Positions 1 through 8,281 of a stretch of DNA of 33,381 nt are shown in pieces; positions within the stretch are counted from its first letter, which is position 1; every line of letters starts with the position of its first letter. The position numbers were made by a program, and so were the translations under genes. The stretch lies in assembly GCA_029268085.1 (NCBI GenBank), contig JAJUHD010000003.1, positions 1 to 33,381 of the forward strand. The letters are read 5' to 3'. Under the pieces are notes generated by a model. It worked only from the letters and a program-made list of their open reading frames with translations, ran no database searches and was not told the DNA's origin. This DNA comes from Bacillota bacterium (lineage in GTDB: Bacteria; Bacillota; Clostridia; Oscillospirales; Oscillospiraceae).

Positions 1-1
1 A

Positions 2-79
2 AAAATCGGAGAAGCTTATGTTTCAGCCGCGCGTACGCGCCCTAAATACATCGGCGGTTCAAGAGCGCAGTACGAATAA
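2..79 (+). CDS. C-terminal end of an unidentified protein (partial)
   Basis: A reading frame open from the left edge runs 25 codons and ends in tandem stops (TAA TAG). The peptide ends in ARTRPKYIGGSRAQYE, a basic, polar tail. The family cannot be recognised from so short a piece. Codon choice (GCC, GCG, CGT, CGC, GGC) resembles the GC-richer genes that follow, and the other two forward frames close early, which is the main support for coding. The next gene has its own promoter, so this is probably the last gene of a separate upstream transcript. No clear intrinsic terminator was found between this stop and base 190. Confidence 0.45.
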   Translation, partial: KIGEAYVSAARTRPKYIGGSRAQYE

Positions 80-193
80 TAGTTTTTGTAATCCTCAGAG
101 GCATCGGAGGGTGACAAGATTGCAAATAAATTTATTGCCTAATAGAATATTGTGAGAACTTGTTAGGAATAGCTTTTCTTTAAAACGGAATAT

Positions 194-202
194 TGTTATA
201 AT
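194..202 (+). promoter_or_regulatory. Extended -10 promoter for nfnAB
   Basis: A perfect TATAAT at 197-202 is preceded directly by TGT, forming an extended -10 element. The -35 region at 17-base spacing (about 174-179, TTTTCT) is poor, which is usual for extended -10 promoters. Transcription would start near 209 and give a leader of about 40 bases containing a small hairpin (CTGAA/TTCAG, about 213-228), followed by the AAGGGGGT ribosome binding site before the ATG at 249. Confidence 0.6.
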
Positions 203-248
203 ACCATACGGACTGAAATCTGCTTCAGTAATCGGCAAGGGGGTACAT

Positions 249-1100
249 ATGTACAGGATCGTAAAAAAGAGAGAATTGAATAGGGCGGGAACAACGATCG
301 AAATGGTCGTCGAAGCGCCTCTTGTAGCGCGGAAATGTCTTGCGGGGCAATTTATAATTTTCCGTCTTGACGAATTCGGTGAACGCGTGCCGCTCACGAT
401 TGCGGATTACGACCGCGAAAAGGGGACTGTGACTATCATGTTCCAGCCCGTCGGAAGGTCAACTCAGATGCTTGCGGAGCTTGGCGAGGGCGATTATATC
501 GTTGATTTTGCCGGACCGCTTGGAAAGCCTACGGAGATGGAAGGCTTAAAACGGGTTGCGGTAGTAGGCGGAGGCGTCGGCTGCGCTATAGCCTATCCCG
601 TTGCAAAGGCGATGCACGCCAAAGGCATCGAGGTGGATATGATAGCAGGCTTCAGAAACAAGGATATTGTAATGCTTGAAGAAGAAATGAAGGCGAACTG
701 CACCAATCTGTATATTACAACAGACGACGGAAGCTATGGTGAAAAAGGCTTTGTGACGGACAAGCTTAAAGCGCTGATAGAATCCGGCAGACAATATGAC
801 GAGGTAGTGGCTATAGGTCCCGGCGTGATGATGAAATTCATAAGCTTGACGACAAAGCCCTATGGGATTAAGACGGTAGTTTCTCTCAATCCTATAATGA
901 TAGACGGAACGGGAATGTGCGGCGGCTGCCGCGTATCGGTCGGCGGAGAAACGAAATTCGCCTGCGTAGACGGACCAGAGTTTGACGGGCACCTTGTCGA
1001 CTGGGACGAGCTTCTGCGCAGGGGCGCGTTCTATAAAGATGAAGAATCCGAGCAGAAAGAACATGTCTGCCATCTGACGGGAGGTGTACGCCATGCCTGA
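249..1100 (+). CDS. nfnA: NfnA: NADH-dependent ferredoxin:NADP+ oxidoreductase, small subunit
   Basis: A 283-residue protein of the ferredoxin-NADP reductase/dihydroorotate dehydrogenase electron-transfer family. An N-terminal FAD-binding barrel carries ERVPLTIAD (residues 45-53). The nucleotide-binding domain starts at VAVVGGGVG (103-111). A C-terminal [2Fe-2S] site is indicated by C224, C227 (CGGC) and C239. With the following gene it should form the cytosolic electron-bifurcating Nfn complex, which couples NADH and reduced ferredoxin to NADP+ reduction. In older annotation the same pair appears as sulfide dehydrogenase or glutamate synthase subunits. The ATG at 249 follows AAGGGGGT. The end overlaps nfnB by 8 bases, so the two are translationally coupled. 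Family assignment is firm; the Nfn role rests on the pairing with the next gene. Confidence 0.9.
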   Translation: MYRIVKKRELNRAGTTIEMVVEAPLVARKCLAGQFIIFRLDEFGERVPLTIADYDREKGTVTIMFQPVGRSTQMLAELGEGDYIVDFAGPLGKPTEMEGLKRVAVVGGGVGCAIAYPVAKAMHAKGIEVDMIAGFRNKDIVMLEEEMKANCTNLYITTDDGSYGEKGFVTDKLKALIESGRQYDEVVAIGPGVMMKFISLTTKPYGIKTVVSLNPIMIDGTGMCGGCRVSVGGETKFACVDGPEFDGHLVDWDELLRRGAFYKDEESEQKEHVCHLTGGVRHA

Positions 1101-2487
1101 TATGTCTCTGAACAAATATCCGATGCCCGAACAGGAGCCGAACGTCCGGAATAAGAATTTCCTTGAGGTGGCAAAGGGCTACACAGCCGATATTGCCCAG
1201 AGTGAAGCTAACCGTTGTCTGAACTGCAAAAACAAGCCATGCGTTTCCGGCTGTCCTGTGAATGTCCGCATACCGGAATTCATCTCCAAGGTTGCCGAGG
1301 GAAGCTTCGACGAGGCTTATGAGATCATTACATCGACAAATTCCCTGCCCGCTGTCTGCGGCAGGGTCTGCCCGCAGGAAAGCCAGTGCGAGGGGAAATG
1401 CGTCCGCGGGATCAAGGGCGAACCGGTCGCGATAGGCCGTCTCGAACGCTTTGTAGCGGACTACCACAGAGATAATTTGTCGAATAATACCGAAACGGCA
1501 AAGAAGCCGGAAACTAATGGTCACAGGGTCGCGGTTATCGGCTCAGGACCCGCAGGGCTCACCTGCGCAGGAGACCTTTCGCGTCTGGGCTATGAGGTTA
1601 CGGTTTTCGAAGCTTTCCACAAAGCGGGCGGCGTGCTTGTTTACGGCATACCGGAGTTTCGTCTGCCTAAGGCAATTGTGCAGAGCGAGATAGAGAATCT
1701 TGAGGCGATGGGCGTTAAAATAGTTACGAATGCGATCGTAGGCAGGGCAATGAGCATAGATGAACTATTCGAGGATGGCTTTGAGGCGGTATTTATCGGC
1801 TCGGGAGCGGGACTTCCGCAGTTTCTTGGTATTCCGGGCGAAAACCTGCTCGGCGTGTATTCGGCTAACGAATACCTTACGAGGATAAACCTTATGAAGG
1901 CCTATTTGCCTGAATACGATACGCCGATAAAGAAGGCAAAGCGCGTCGCCGTCGTAGGCGGCGGAAACGTCGCGATGGATGCTGCACGCTGTGCAAAGCG
2001 CATGGGCGCGGAAGAGGTGTTCATCGTCTACCGCCGCAGTATGGAGGAACTTCCCGCGCGAAAAGAGGAAGTCCACCATGCTATGGAGGAGGGAATCGTC
2101 TTTAAGCTTTTGAATAATCCCGTTGCAGTTCTAGGAGATGAGAACGGGTATGTTAGAGGGCTTGAGTGCCTGCGAATGGAGCTCGGCGAGCCGGACGAAT
2201 CGGGACGCCGCAGGCCTGTCGAAATAAAGGATTCGAATTTTGTTTTGGACGTCGATGCCGTGATTATCGCTATCGGCACGAGCCCGAACCCCCTCATAAA
2301 GTCTACGACAAAAGGGCTTGATACGAACAAAAAAGGCGGCATAATCGCAGACGATAACGCTGCGACGTCAAGAGAGGGTGTTTTTGCGGGCGGCGATGCC
2401 GTTACGGGAGCCGCGACGGTTATACTTGCAATGGGCGCGGGAAAAACCGCCGCGCAGAGTATTGATAAGTACATAATGAGCAAATAA
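1093..2487 (+). CDS. nfnB: NfnB: Nfn large subunit (GltD/GltA-like FAD and Fe-S oxidoreductase)
   Basis: A 464-residue flavoprotein of the glutamate synthase small-subunit family. Eight N-terminal cysteines in two groups (C42, C45, C50, C54 and C89, C93, C99, C103) would hold two [4Fe-4S] clusters. The FAD-binding GSGPAG lies at 150-155, and an NADP(H)-binding GGGNVAMDAAR motif follows near residue 288. The C-terminal Ala/Gly-rich segment around GGDAVTGAATV closes the FAD site. The ATG at 1093 was chosen because GGGAGGTG sits 6 bases upstream; an in-frame GTG at 1084 lies inside that ribosome binding site. Paired with NfnA, it is expected to be the bifurcating-FAD and NADP(H) subunit. A stand-alone NADPH-dependent glutamate synthase-like enzyme is the alternative, made less likely by the coupled nfnA. 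Confidence 0.9.
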   Translation: MPDMSLNKYPMPEQEPNVRNKNFLEVAKGYTADIAQSEANRCLNCKNKPCVSGCPVNVRIPEFISKVAEGSFDEAYEIITSTNSLPAVCGRVCPQESQCEGKCVRGIKGEPVAIGRLERFVADYHRDNLSNNTETAKKPETNGHRVAVIGSGPAGLTCAGDLSRLGYEVTVFEAFHKAGGVLVYGIPEFRLPKAIVQSEIENLEAMGVKIVTNAIVGRAMSIDELFEDGFEAVFIGSGAGLPQFLGIPGENLLGVYSANEYLTRINLMKAYLPEYDTPIKKAKRVAVVGGGNVAMDAARCAKRMGAEEVFIVYRRSMEELPARKEEVHHAMEEGIVFKLLNNPVAVLGDENGYVRGLECLRMELGEPDESGRRRPVEIKDSNFVLDVDAVIIAIGTSPNPLIKSTTKGLDTNKKGGIIADDNAATSREGVFAGGDAVTGAATVILAMGAGKTAAQSIDKYIMSK

Positions 2488-2488
2488 T

Positions 2489-2520
2489 AATAGCGGGACT
2501 GCCAAAGCGGTCCCGCTATT
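2489..2520. terminator. Hairpin terminator between convergent nfnB and coaX
   Basis: A perfect 11-base stem, AATAGCGGGAC (2489-2499) with GTCCCGCTATT (2510-2520), encloses a 10-base loop. It begins two bases after the nfnB stop and ends 14 bases before the coaX stop on the other strand. The T-rich arms on both sides suit a bidirectional intrinsic terminator. Confidence 0.85.
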
Positions 2521-2534
2521 TTGTGAGCATACTG

Positions 2535-3308
2535 CTATGCACGCCTGTTCTTTTTATAGATCATCCAGAGTCCCCGCATCAAAATCTCCTTGTCGGTAAC
2601 CATTCCCTGCCTTTTGCAATATGGCGTGATAGTATCCGCCCAGTCGCCGCAGCATACGACCGAAACGTGCTCGCCCAGCTCCGCTTCGACTCTTTCCAGC
2701 AGACCGTCTATCATAGCGGCGGAGCCGTGGACTATACCGCTCTGGATGCAGGAATTTGTGGTTTTGCAGATCACCTGAGGCGTTGGTGTAATGCTAACAT
2801 TTGAAAGCATGGCGGCGCCGCGCGCGAGAGCCTCCTGCGAAACCATGGGGCCGGGACTTATGATGCCGCCTACGTAATTGCCACCCTTGTCAATAATCCC
2901 CATTGCGATCGCCGTGCCCATGACGACGATGACGCAGGGCAGGGGATAATCCGCGATTGCGGCGACTGCCGACGCAACGAAGTCTCCTCCCAGTTCAGTG
3001 GGGTCCTCAAGGCGGATGTTGAGCCCTGTTTTGATACCTGGGCCAATTATGATGGGACTGTGTTTCGTTACGAGAGCGACCGCGTCCTTAATAACCGCCG
3101 TGAGCGGAGGAACAACGGAAGAGATGATTGCCCCCTCGACACTTTTTATTTCAAAACCGCGCTGGAGGAAAGCCGATTCAATCAGAACAGCGTATTCGTC
3201 GGCGGTTTTGTTCCTGTCCGAAGATAGACGCAGCATATAAAGAGCCTTTCCCTCATCCATGACGGCGAAGACCACGCTGGTATTATTTATATCGACAGTA
3301 AGTATCAT
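2535..3308 (-). CDS. coaX: Type III pantothenate kinase-like protein (CoaX family), divergent
   Basis: A 257-residue protein, the usual length for CoaX, which makes the first committed step of coenzyme A synthesis (ATP + pantothenate to 4'-phosphopantothenate). The fold is recognisable throughout: ISSVVPPL, GPGIKTGLNI, SAVAA and YVGGIISPG align with known CoaX proteins. Several usually conserved positions differ. The N-terminal DxGNTN is DINNTS; GADR is GGDF (Asp kept, Arg lost); DFGTATT is VMGTAIA (Asp and both Thr lost); the late TGGLA is CGDWA. It may be a divergent kinase, or a paralogue that has changed or lost activity. The ATG at 3308 has an AAGAGG ribosome binding site about 7 bases upstream. 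It is transcribed away from rimP. Confidence 0.75.
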   Translation of the reverse strand: MILTVDINNTSVVFAVMDEGKALYMLRLSSDRNKTADEYAVLIESAFLQRGFEIKSVEGAIISSVVPPLTAVIKDAVALVTKHSPIIIGPGIKTGLNIRLEDPTELGGDFVASAVAAIADYPLPCVIVVMGTAIAMGIIDKGGNYVGGIISPGPMVSQEALARGAAMLSNVSITPTPQVICKTTNSCIQSGIVHGSAAMIDGLLERVEAELGEHVSVVCCGDWADTITPYCKRQGMVTDKEILMRGLWMIYKKNRRA

Positions 3309-3410
3309 AAAATGCCTCTTTATATCAACTATAATATAATAAACCTAAAAACGGCAGTGCATGTGTTGTTTTGCTGGCGAGCTTATTTTTAATAACTCCG
3401 CTGCGCGGCT

Positions 3411-3425
3411 ATGATATATTATCAT
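3411..3425. repeat. Inverted repeat in the coaX-rimP intergenic region
   Basis: ATGATA (3411-3416) and TATCAT (3420-3425) form a perfect inverted repeat around TAT. It lies about 100 bases upstream of the coaX start and about 50 bases before the first rimP promoter candidate. The size is that of a dimeric repressor operator, but nothing in the sequence names a regulator. The rest of the 327-base gap 3309-3635 holds the rimP promoters and leader described separately; no gene was seen in it. Confidence 0.35.
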
Positions 3426-3448
3426 CACTCTAGCAGAATATATTGCTT

Positions 3449-3477
3449 ATGTCAAATACTTGAAGAGCCTGTATAAT
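3449..3477 (+). promoter_or_regulatory. Upstream promoter candidate P1 for the rimP-nusA operon
   Basis: A perfect TATAAT at 3472-3477 is preceded at 17 bases by ATGTCA (3449-3454), a four-of-six match to the -35 consensus. The -10 box sits between a small inverted repeat, AGAGC (3464-3468) and GCTCT (3479-3483). Confidence 0.5.
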
Positions 3478-3511
3478 AGCTCTAAAATGCTTGCAAAATC
3501 CAAAATAAGTC

Positions 3512-3540
3512 TTGCATATTAGTATTTTTTATGGTAAAAT
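3512..3540 (+). promoter_or_regulatory. Promoter candidate P2 for the rimP-nusA operon
   Basis: TTGCAT (3512-3517) and TAAAAT (3535-3540) are 17 bases apart, and TGG directly before the -10 box makes it an extended -10. Transcription would begin near 3547, about 23 bases before the leader terminator hairpin. Confidence 0.55.
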
Positions 3541-3569
3541 ATCAATGTTAGGCAGGAAGATGGAGTGAT

Positions 3570-3594
3570 GAGTGGGTTTCTCCCACTCTTTTTG
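3570..3594 (+). terminator. Leader intrinsic terminator (attenuator candidate) before rimP
   Basis: GAGTGGG (3570-3576) pairs perfectly with CCCACTC (3582-3588) around a 5-base loop and is followed at once by TTTTTG. It lies downstream of both promoter candidates and about 42 bases before the rimP start, so full expression of the operon requires reading through it. In Bacillus subtilis NusA is known to stimulate an intrinsic terminator in the leader of its own operon. The same role here is inferred from position and structure. Confidence 0.7.
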
Positions 3595-3635
3595 TTGATT
3601 ATAAAAAAATTGTAAGAATATGGAATTGGTTTGTT

Positions 3636-4088
3636 ATGAGTAAAATTGTCGACATGGTAACAGAGCTTGCCCGGCCGATCGTTGAGGAAGCGGGCTGCGA
3701 ACTTTGGGACGTTGAATATGTTTCGGAAGGCGGTCAGTGGTATCTGCGCGTATATATTGACAAGGACGACGGAGTATCGATCGACGACTGCGAGAAGGTG
3801 AGCCGCGCTCTCGACCCGATACTCGACGAAAAGGACCCTGTTCCGACCAGCTACATCTTTGAAGTCTCCTCGGCAGGGCTTGAAAGACAGCTTAAGCTGC
3901 CTGCGCATTTTCAAAAGTTTTTGGGTGAAAATGTTGAGGTAAAGCTCTATAAGCCTTTTGAAGGCTCAAAGCTGCACAAGGGTGAACTTGCAGCCTATGA
4001 AAACGGCGGTTTAACTCTTGTCTCCGGCGGCAAATCGATAACTTTTACAAAAGAACAGATCGCAGGCGTGCACATCAGTCTGCTTTGA
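3636..4088 (+). CDS. rimP: Ribosome maturation factor RimP
   Basis: A 150-residue protein of normal RimP length, needed for late 30S ribosomal subunit maturation. The N-terminal alpha/beta domain contains ELWDVEYVSEG and LRVYIDKDDGVSIDDCEKVSRALDP split across residues about 22-62, and VSSAGLERQL marks the end of this domain. The C-terminal Sm-like domain covers about 85-150. It is the first gene of the nusA-infB operon, which is its usual place in bacteria. The start has only a weak ribosome binding site (GGAATTGG), with no in-frame alternative upstream, so translation may be poor or depend on leader structure. Confidence 0.95.
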   Translation: MSKIVDMVTELARPIVEEAGCELWDVEYVSEGGQWYLRVYIDKDDGVSIDDCEKVSRALDPILDEKDPVPTSYIFEVSSAGLERQLKLPAHFQKFLGENVEVKLYKPFEGSKLHKGELAAYENGGLTLVSGGKSITFTKEQIAGVHISLL

Positions 4089-4107
4089 AATCGGGAGGAA
4101 ATGACAT

Positions 4108-5166
4108 ATGAACGCTGATTTTTTTGCGGCAATCGACGATATAGAACGTGAAAAGGGCATACCCAAGTCCTATATGTTTGAAAAAATCACACAGGCTCTT
4201 TTGGCGGCCTATAAAAAGGACAATCCGGCCTGCGCCGACAATGTCGTCATCAACATGGACGATGAAAAGAAGCGCATCGAAATGTATCTCCGTATGGAGG
4301 TCGTTGATGAAGTAGAGAATCCCGCGACACAGATGCTCCCTGAAGCGGCACAGGGATACTCAAAGCGCGCCAAGGTCGGCAGCTTTGTTGAAGTCCCGAT
4401 TGAAACCAAAAAGTTCGGGCGTATCGCTGCGCAGGCCGCAAAGCAGGTCATAATACAGGGCATCAGGGAAGCTGAGCGCGGCATCATATTCGATGAATTC
4501 ACATCTAAGGAGCAGGAGATATTGACAGGAACCGTCTCCCGCATCGAGCCGCGCACGGGCAGCGTTTCAATAAAGATTAACTCAAACTCCGAATACACAG
4601 AGGCTATGCTTTCCCCAAATGAGCAGATTAAGGGTGAAAGGCTCGTTGAAGGTCAGATGGTCAAGGTCTATGTCGTCGAAGTCAGAAAGTCCACAAGAGG
4701 GCCGCAGGTGCTCATTTCCCGTACGCATCCGGGGCTTGTAAAGCGCCTTTTTGAAATCGAGGTACCCGAGATATTCGATGGTATCGTTGAGATCAAGAGC
4801 ATTGCCAGAGAGGCCGGCAGCCGTACAAAGATCGCCGTCTGGTCGAAAGATCCGGATGTCGACCCGATCGGCGCCTGTGTCGGACCCAAGGGCGGGCGCG
4901 TTGCGGGAATAGTCGATGAGCTCGGCGGAGAAAAGATCGATATCATCAAATACAGCGAGAAGCCCGAGGAATTCATCGCTGCGGCGCTCTCACCGGCGGA
5001 TGCCGTAACAGTTACGATGCTGGACGAGGGCAAGAGCTGCCGCGCTATTGTGCCGGACAGCCAGCTTTCGCTTGCTATCGGCAAGGAAGGGCAGAACGTG
5101 CGCCTTGCCGCAAAGCTTACGGGCTATAAGATCGATATCAAGCCCGAATCCGAAGCTGGATATTAA
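4108..5166 (+). CDS. nusA: Transcription termination/antitermination factor NusA
   Basis: A 352-residue protein binding RNA polymerase and nascent RNA to control pausing, termination and antitermination. It has the N-terminal polymerase-binding domain (about 1-125), an S1 domain (about 130-200, with LTGTVSRIEPRTGSV), and tandem KH domains with GPKGGRVAGIVDELGGEKI and AIGKEGQNVRLAAKLTGYKI. It stops soon after the second KH domain and lacks the acidic repeats of proteobacterial NusA, as is normal in Bacillota. The ATG at 4108 follows GGGAGGAA, 19 bases after the rimP stop. It probably controls its own operon through the leader terminator at 3570-3594. Confidence 0.96.
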   Translation: MNADFFAAIDDIEREKGIPKSYMFEKITQALLAAYKKDNPACADNVVINMDDEKKRIEMYLRMEVVDEVENPATQMLPEAAQGYSKRAKVGSFVEVPIETKKFGRIAAQAAKQVIIQGIREAERGIIFDEFTSKEQEILTGTVSRIEPRTGSVSIKINSNSEYTEAMLSPNEQIKGERLVEGQMVKVYVVEVRKSTRGPQVLISRTHPGLVKRLFEIEVPEIFDGIVEIKSIAREAGSRTKIAVWSKDPDVDPIGACVGPKGGRVAGIVDELGGEKIDIIKYSEKPEEFIAAALSPADAVTVTMLDEGKSCRAIVPDSQLSLAIGKEGQNVRLAAKLTGYKIDIKPESEAGY

Positions 5167-5194
5167 ACATAAAAATCTGAAAGGGGTGGCCGAA

Positions 5195-5464
5195 GTGCCG
5201 AAAAAAATACCTATGCGACAGTGTACCGGCTGCCGCGAAATGAAACCCAAGCGCGAGCTTATCCGTGTCGTCAGATCGCCTGAAAATGAGATATCCCTCG
5301 ACTTTAAAGGCAAGGCTCAGGGCAGGGGCGCTTATGTATGCAGGAGTCAAGAATGTCTGAAAAAGGCTATTAAGAGCAAGGCGCTGGAGAGATCGCTTGA
5401 AGTGCCGATCCCCGACGAGATATACCTTCAGCTTCAGGAACAGATGGAGGCCGGGGATGAATAA
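5195..5464 (+). CDS. rnpM: RnpM (YlxR family) RNA-binding protein
   Basis: An 89-residue basic protein of the YlxR family, recently described as RnpM, a modulator of RNase P. Family marks are KKIPMRQCTGCREMKPKREL near the N-terminus and GRGAYVC in the middle. The GTG at 5195 was chosen because AAGGGGTGG ends 5 bases upstream and the protein then begins MPKKIPMRQ as in homologues; the frame is open further upstream, but that part overlaps nusA. The four cysteines in CTGC and CRSQEC could bind a metal, although this family is not uniformly metal-binding. It overlaps the next gene by 8 bases. Confidence 0.92.
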   Translation: MPKKIPMRQCTGCREMKPKRELIRVVRSPENEISLDFKGKAQGRGAYVCRSQECLKKAIKSKALERSLEVPIPDEIYLQLQEQMEAGDE

Positions 5465-5912
5465 AGCTCTCAACTACATCGGGCTGGCAAAAAAAGCGGG
5501 GGCGATCGAGATCGGCGAAACAAACGCCGGAGCTGTGATCCGCGCGGGCAAGGGCAGAGTGTTGGTTCTCGCGTCAGATGCTTCGGACAATGCGAGAAGA
5601 AGGGCGGAAAATTTCGTCTACGGAACGCAGACGCCGCTTATAACGCTGCCGTTCACAAAGGAAGAGCTATCGAAGATGACAGGCGTTGGAGGATGTTCGA
5701 TGGCAGCGTTTACGGACATCGGGCTCGCAGCCGCTTTTATGGCGGCGCTTGCGGAAAATGAGCCGTCCTTTATTGAAACGGCAAACCTGCTGGCTCAAAA
5801 GAACGAAAAAGCGCAGATGAGAAAGCGCGAGGCTTTGGCTCACGAGAAAAAGCTGAAGAGAGGAAAATCGGCCGAAATCCCCGCGACGGGTAAGAGGAGG
5901 AAAAACATATGA
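5457..5912 (+). CDS. ylxQ: L7Ae-family K-turn RNA-binding protein YlxQ with a basic tail
   Basis: A 151-residue protein. The first roughly 100 residues match the L7Ae/L30e/YlxQ fold ([45 protein letters not shown]), which binds kink-turns in RNA. Bacillus YlxQ ends near residue 100; here a further tail of about 45 residues is very rich in Lys, Arg and Glu ([19 protein letters not shown]). The ATG at 5457 follows GGAGG by 6 bases and overlaps the rnpM stop. The end overlaps infB in an ATGA arrangement, so translation of rnpM, ylxQ and infB is coupled. The exact role is unknown in most species. Confidence 0.9.
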   Translation: MNKALNYIGLAKKAGAIEIGETNAGAVIRAGKGRVLVLASDASDNARRRAENFVYGTQTPLITLPFTKEELSKMTGVGGCSMAAFTDIGLAAAFMAALAENEPSFIETANLLAQKNEKAQMRKREALAHEKKLKRGKSAEIPATGKRRKNI

Positions 5913-8242
5913 GTACACTTATCAAATACAGAGTTCACGAGGTGGCAAAGGATTTCAAAATGAACTCCAAGGACATCGCGCAGATACTCACAGAGTATGC
6001 CACCACCCCGAAGAACCATATGCAGGTTCTGGAGGAGAACGAGCTGGACCTGATTTTTGAATATCTTACCCAGCATAATCAGGTCGAGGACCTTGCAGAG
6101 GTTTTTGCTGTTTCCGATAAGCCAAAGAAGGAAGAACCTGCGCCGGCGAAGGCTCAGGAAGCTCCCGCGAAGGAAAATGTTCAGGCTCAGCAGAAACCCG
6201 CAGATAACAGACCTGTCCAGCAGCAGCCTCAAAAGCCGGCTGAAAACAAGCCGCATATCCCCAGGGCTGTACCTGAAAAGCGTGTAATCGATACGCGCGG
6301 AGTGACCGTCAACATTGAAAAATACGACGAACGCCTGGAAAAATTCGTTCCCGACAAAATCCAGAATCTTCAGGGCAAGGAAAAGTTCCTCAACAAGAAC
6401 AAGAACCGTCAGGCTCAGTCAATAAGCCAAAAGAAAAGACAGGAAGAGAAGGAAAAGCTGCAGAGGCTCCAGTTTGAGCTTGCCAAAAAAGCTCCTGTCA
6501 AGGTTACAATACCCGATGAGATCAATGTCGGCGAGCTTGCAAGCCGTATGAAAAAGACAGGCGCGGAAGTCGTGCGCCAGCTTATCAGGATGGGTACGAT
6601 GGCATCGCTTTCCGACACGATCGACTATGAAACCGCGGCTCTCGTTGCAATGGAAATGGGCTGCAAGGTCGAAAAAGAAATCGTCGTTACAGTTGAGGAA
6701 AGGCTTATAGACGACAGCGAGGACAGTCCGGAAGACCTCGTTCCGCGTGCTCCCGTTGTAGTTGTCATGGGTCACGTTGACCACGGTAAAACAAGTCTCC
6801 TCGACCGTATCAGAGAATCAAACGTCGCGAGCGGCGAGGCCGGCGGTATCACCCAGCATATCGGCGCATACCGCATCGAGGTAAACGGCAGCCCCATAAC
6901 CTTCCTCGACACACCGGGGCATGAAGCGTTTACGTCCATGCGCGCACGCGGCGCAATGGTAACCGATATTGCGATCCTCGTAGTCGCGGCGGACGACGGC
7001 ATCATGCCGCAGACCGTTGAATCGATTAACCACGCAAAGGCTGCGGGGATTCCCATAGTTGTTGCTATCAATAAAATGGATAAGCCAACCGCAAATCCCG
7101 ACCGTATCAAGCAGGAGCTTACACAATACGAGCTGGTCAGCGAGGAATGGGGCGGCGACACGATTATCGTTCCGATTTCCGCAAAGACTGGCATGGGTAT
7201 CGATAAGCTGCTCGAAATGGTCGTTCTTACAGCCGAAATGCGGGAACTTAAGGCGAATCCGAACCGCGCTGCAAAGGGTACTGTCATTGAAGCCCGCCTC
7301 GACAAAGGCCGCGGCCCGATTATGACTGTCCTTGTCCAGAACGGTACATTGAAGCTGGGCGACATCATTATCGCCGGAACGGCTGTCGGCCATGCCCGTG
7401 TTATGACGAACGATAAGGGCGAACGCGTCACCGAAGCAGGACCATCGGTCCCCGTAGAGATCGCAGGACTTTCCGAAGTTCCGCAGGCTGGCGACACCTT
7501 CAATGCCGTCGACGACGAGCGTATGGCACGCGAGCTTGCCGAGCAGAGAAAGCAGCAGTCGAAGGAAGCCCAAATTGGCGCACCCAAGAAGGTTTCGCTC
7601 GAGGATCTGTTTGCGAAGATCCAGCAGGGCGAAATCAAGGATTTCAACATAATCGTCAAGGCAGACGTTCAGGGCAGCGCCGAGGCCGTCAAATCTTCGT
7701 TGGAAAAGCTCTCGAACGAAGAAGTGCGCGTACGTGTAATCCATTCTGCGGTCGGCGCCATCAGCGAATCGGATGTGATGCTTGCGGCGACGAGCGGCGC
7801 CGTAATCGTTGGCTTCAATGTGCGTCCGGATAACGCAGCGCGCGATTCTGCCGCAAGGGCAAACGTAGACATGAGAATGTACCGTGTTATTTATGACTGC
7901 ATAAACGAGATTGAGGCCGCAATGAAGGGAATGCTGGCTCCTAAGTTCAAGGAGGTTATCACAGGCCATGCCGAAGTCCGTCAGGTCATCAAGATTTCGA
8001 AGATCGGCACAGTCTGCGGAAGCTATGTTACCGACGGAAAAATCGTCAGGAACAGCAATGTCCGCGTTATAAGGGACGGCGCCGTCGTATTTGAAGGTAG
8101 TCTCTCATCTCTGCGGCGTTTCAAGGACGATGTCAAGGAAGTCGCGACAAACTTTGAATGCGGTATAAGCCTTGAAAAGTTCAACGATGTCAAGGAAGGC
8201 GACATCATCGAAGGATATATCATGGAACGCATTGTCGATTAA
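5909..8242 (+). CDS. infB: Translation initiation factor IF-2
   Basis: A 777-residue GTPase that brings initiator tRNA to the 30S subunit. Order of parts: a first IF2_N domain (about 1-55), a flexible Pro/Ala/Gln/Lys-rich stretch (about 70-170), a second IF2_N-like domain (about 195-260), the G domain, then domains II, III and the C-terminal fMet-tRNA-binding domain. GTPase motifs are intact: GHVDHGKT at 288-295, then [13 protein letters not shown] and SAKTG. The C-terminus ends in [11 protein letters not shown]. The start overlaps the ylxQ stop by four bases (ATGA), with GTAAGAGGAGG upstream. Large antisense open frames inside this gene are shadows. Confidence 0.97.
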   Translation: MSTLIKYRVHEVAKDFKMNSKDIAQILTEYATTPKNHMQVLEENELDLIFEYLTQHNQVEDLAEVFAVSDKPKKEEPAPAKAQEAPAKENVQAQQKPADNRPVQQQPQKPAENKPHIPRAVPEKRVIDTRGVTVNIEKYDERLEKFVPDKIQNLQGKEKFLNKNKNRQAQSISQKKRQEEKEKLQRLQFELAKKAPVKVTIPDEINVGELASRMKKTGAEVVRQLIRMGTMASLSDTIDYETAALVAMEMGCKVEKEIVVTVEERLIDDSEDSPEDLVPRAPVVVVMGHVDHGKTSLLDRIRESNVASGEAGGITQHIGAYRIEVNGSPITFLDTPGHEAFTSMRARGAMVTDIAILVVAADDGIMPQTVESINHAKAAGIPIVVAINKMDKPTANPDRIKQELTQYELVSEEWGGDTIIVPISAKTGMGIDKLLEMVVLTAEMRELKANPNRAAKGTVIEARLDKGRGPIMTVLVQNGTLKLGDIIIAGTAVGHARVMTNDKGERVTEAGPSVPVEIAGLSEVPQAGDTFNAVDDERMARELAEQRKQQSKEAQIGAPKKVSLEDLFAKIQQGEIKDFNIIVKADVQGSAEAVKSSLEKLSNEEVRVRVIHSAVGAISESDVMLAATSGAVIVGFNVRPDNAARDSAARANVDMRMYRVIYDCINEIEAAMKGMLAPKFKEVITGHAEVRQVIKISKIGTVCGSYVTDGKIVRNSNVRVIRDGAVVFEGSLSSLRRFKDDVKEVATNFECGISLEKFNDVKEGDIIEGYIMERIVD

Positions 8243-8281
8243 CAATTTTTTTGCAAACACTATTATAAATGAGGTGAGACT

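Noticed and set aside
29-40. Perfect palindrome GCGCGTACGCGC
   Set aside because: It lies within the coding tail of the partial first gene and is readily explained by GC-rich codons.
249-1115. Antisense open frames across nfnA and nfnB (for example 189 and 210 codons)
   Set aside because: They are shadows of conserved genes, without ribosome binding sites or recognisable domains.
6772-7969. Two long antisense open frames (295 and 383 codons) inside infB
   Set aside because: They lie opposite a highly conserved infB frame, have low-complexity Ser/Arg-rich or Cys/His-rich translations without family features, and lack ribosome binding sites.
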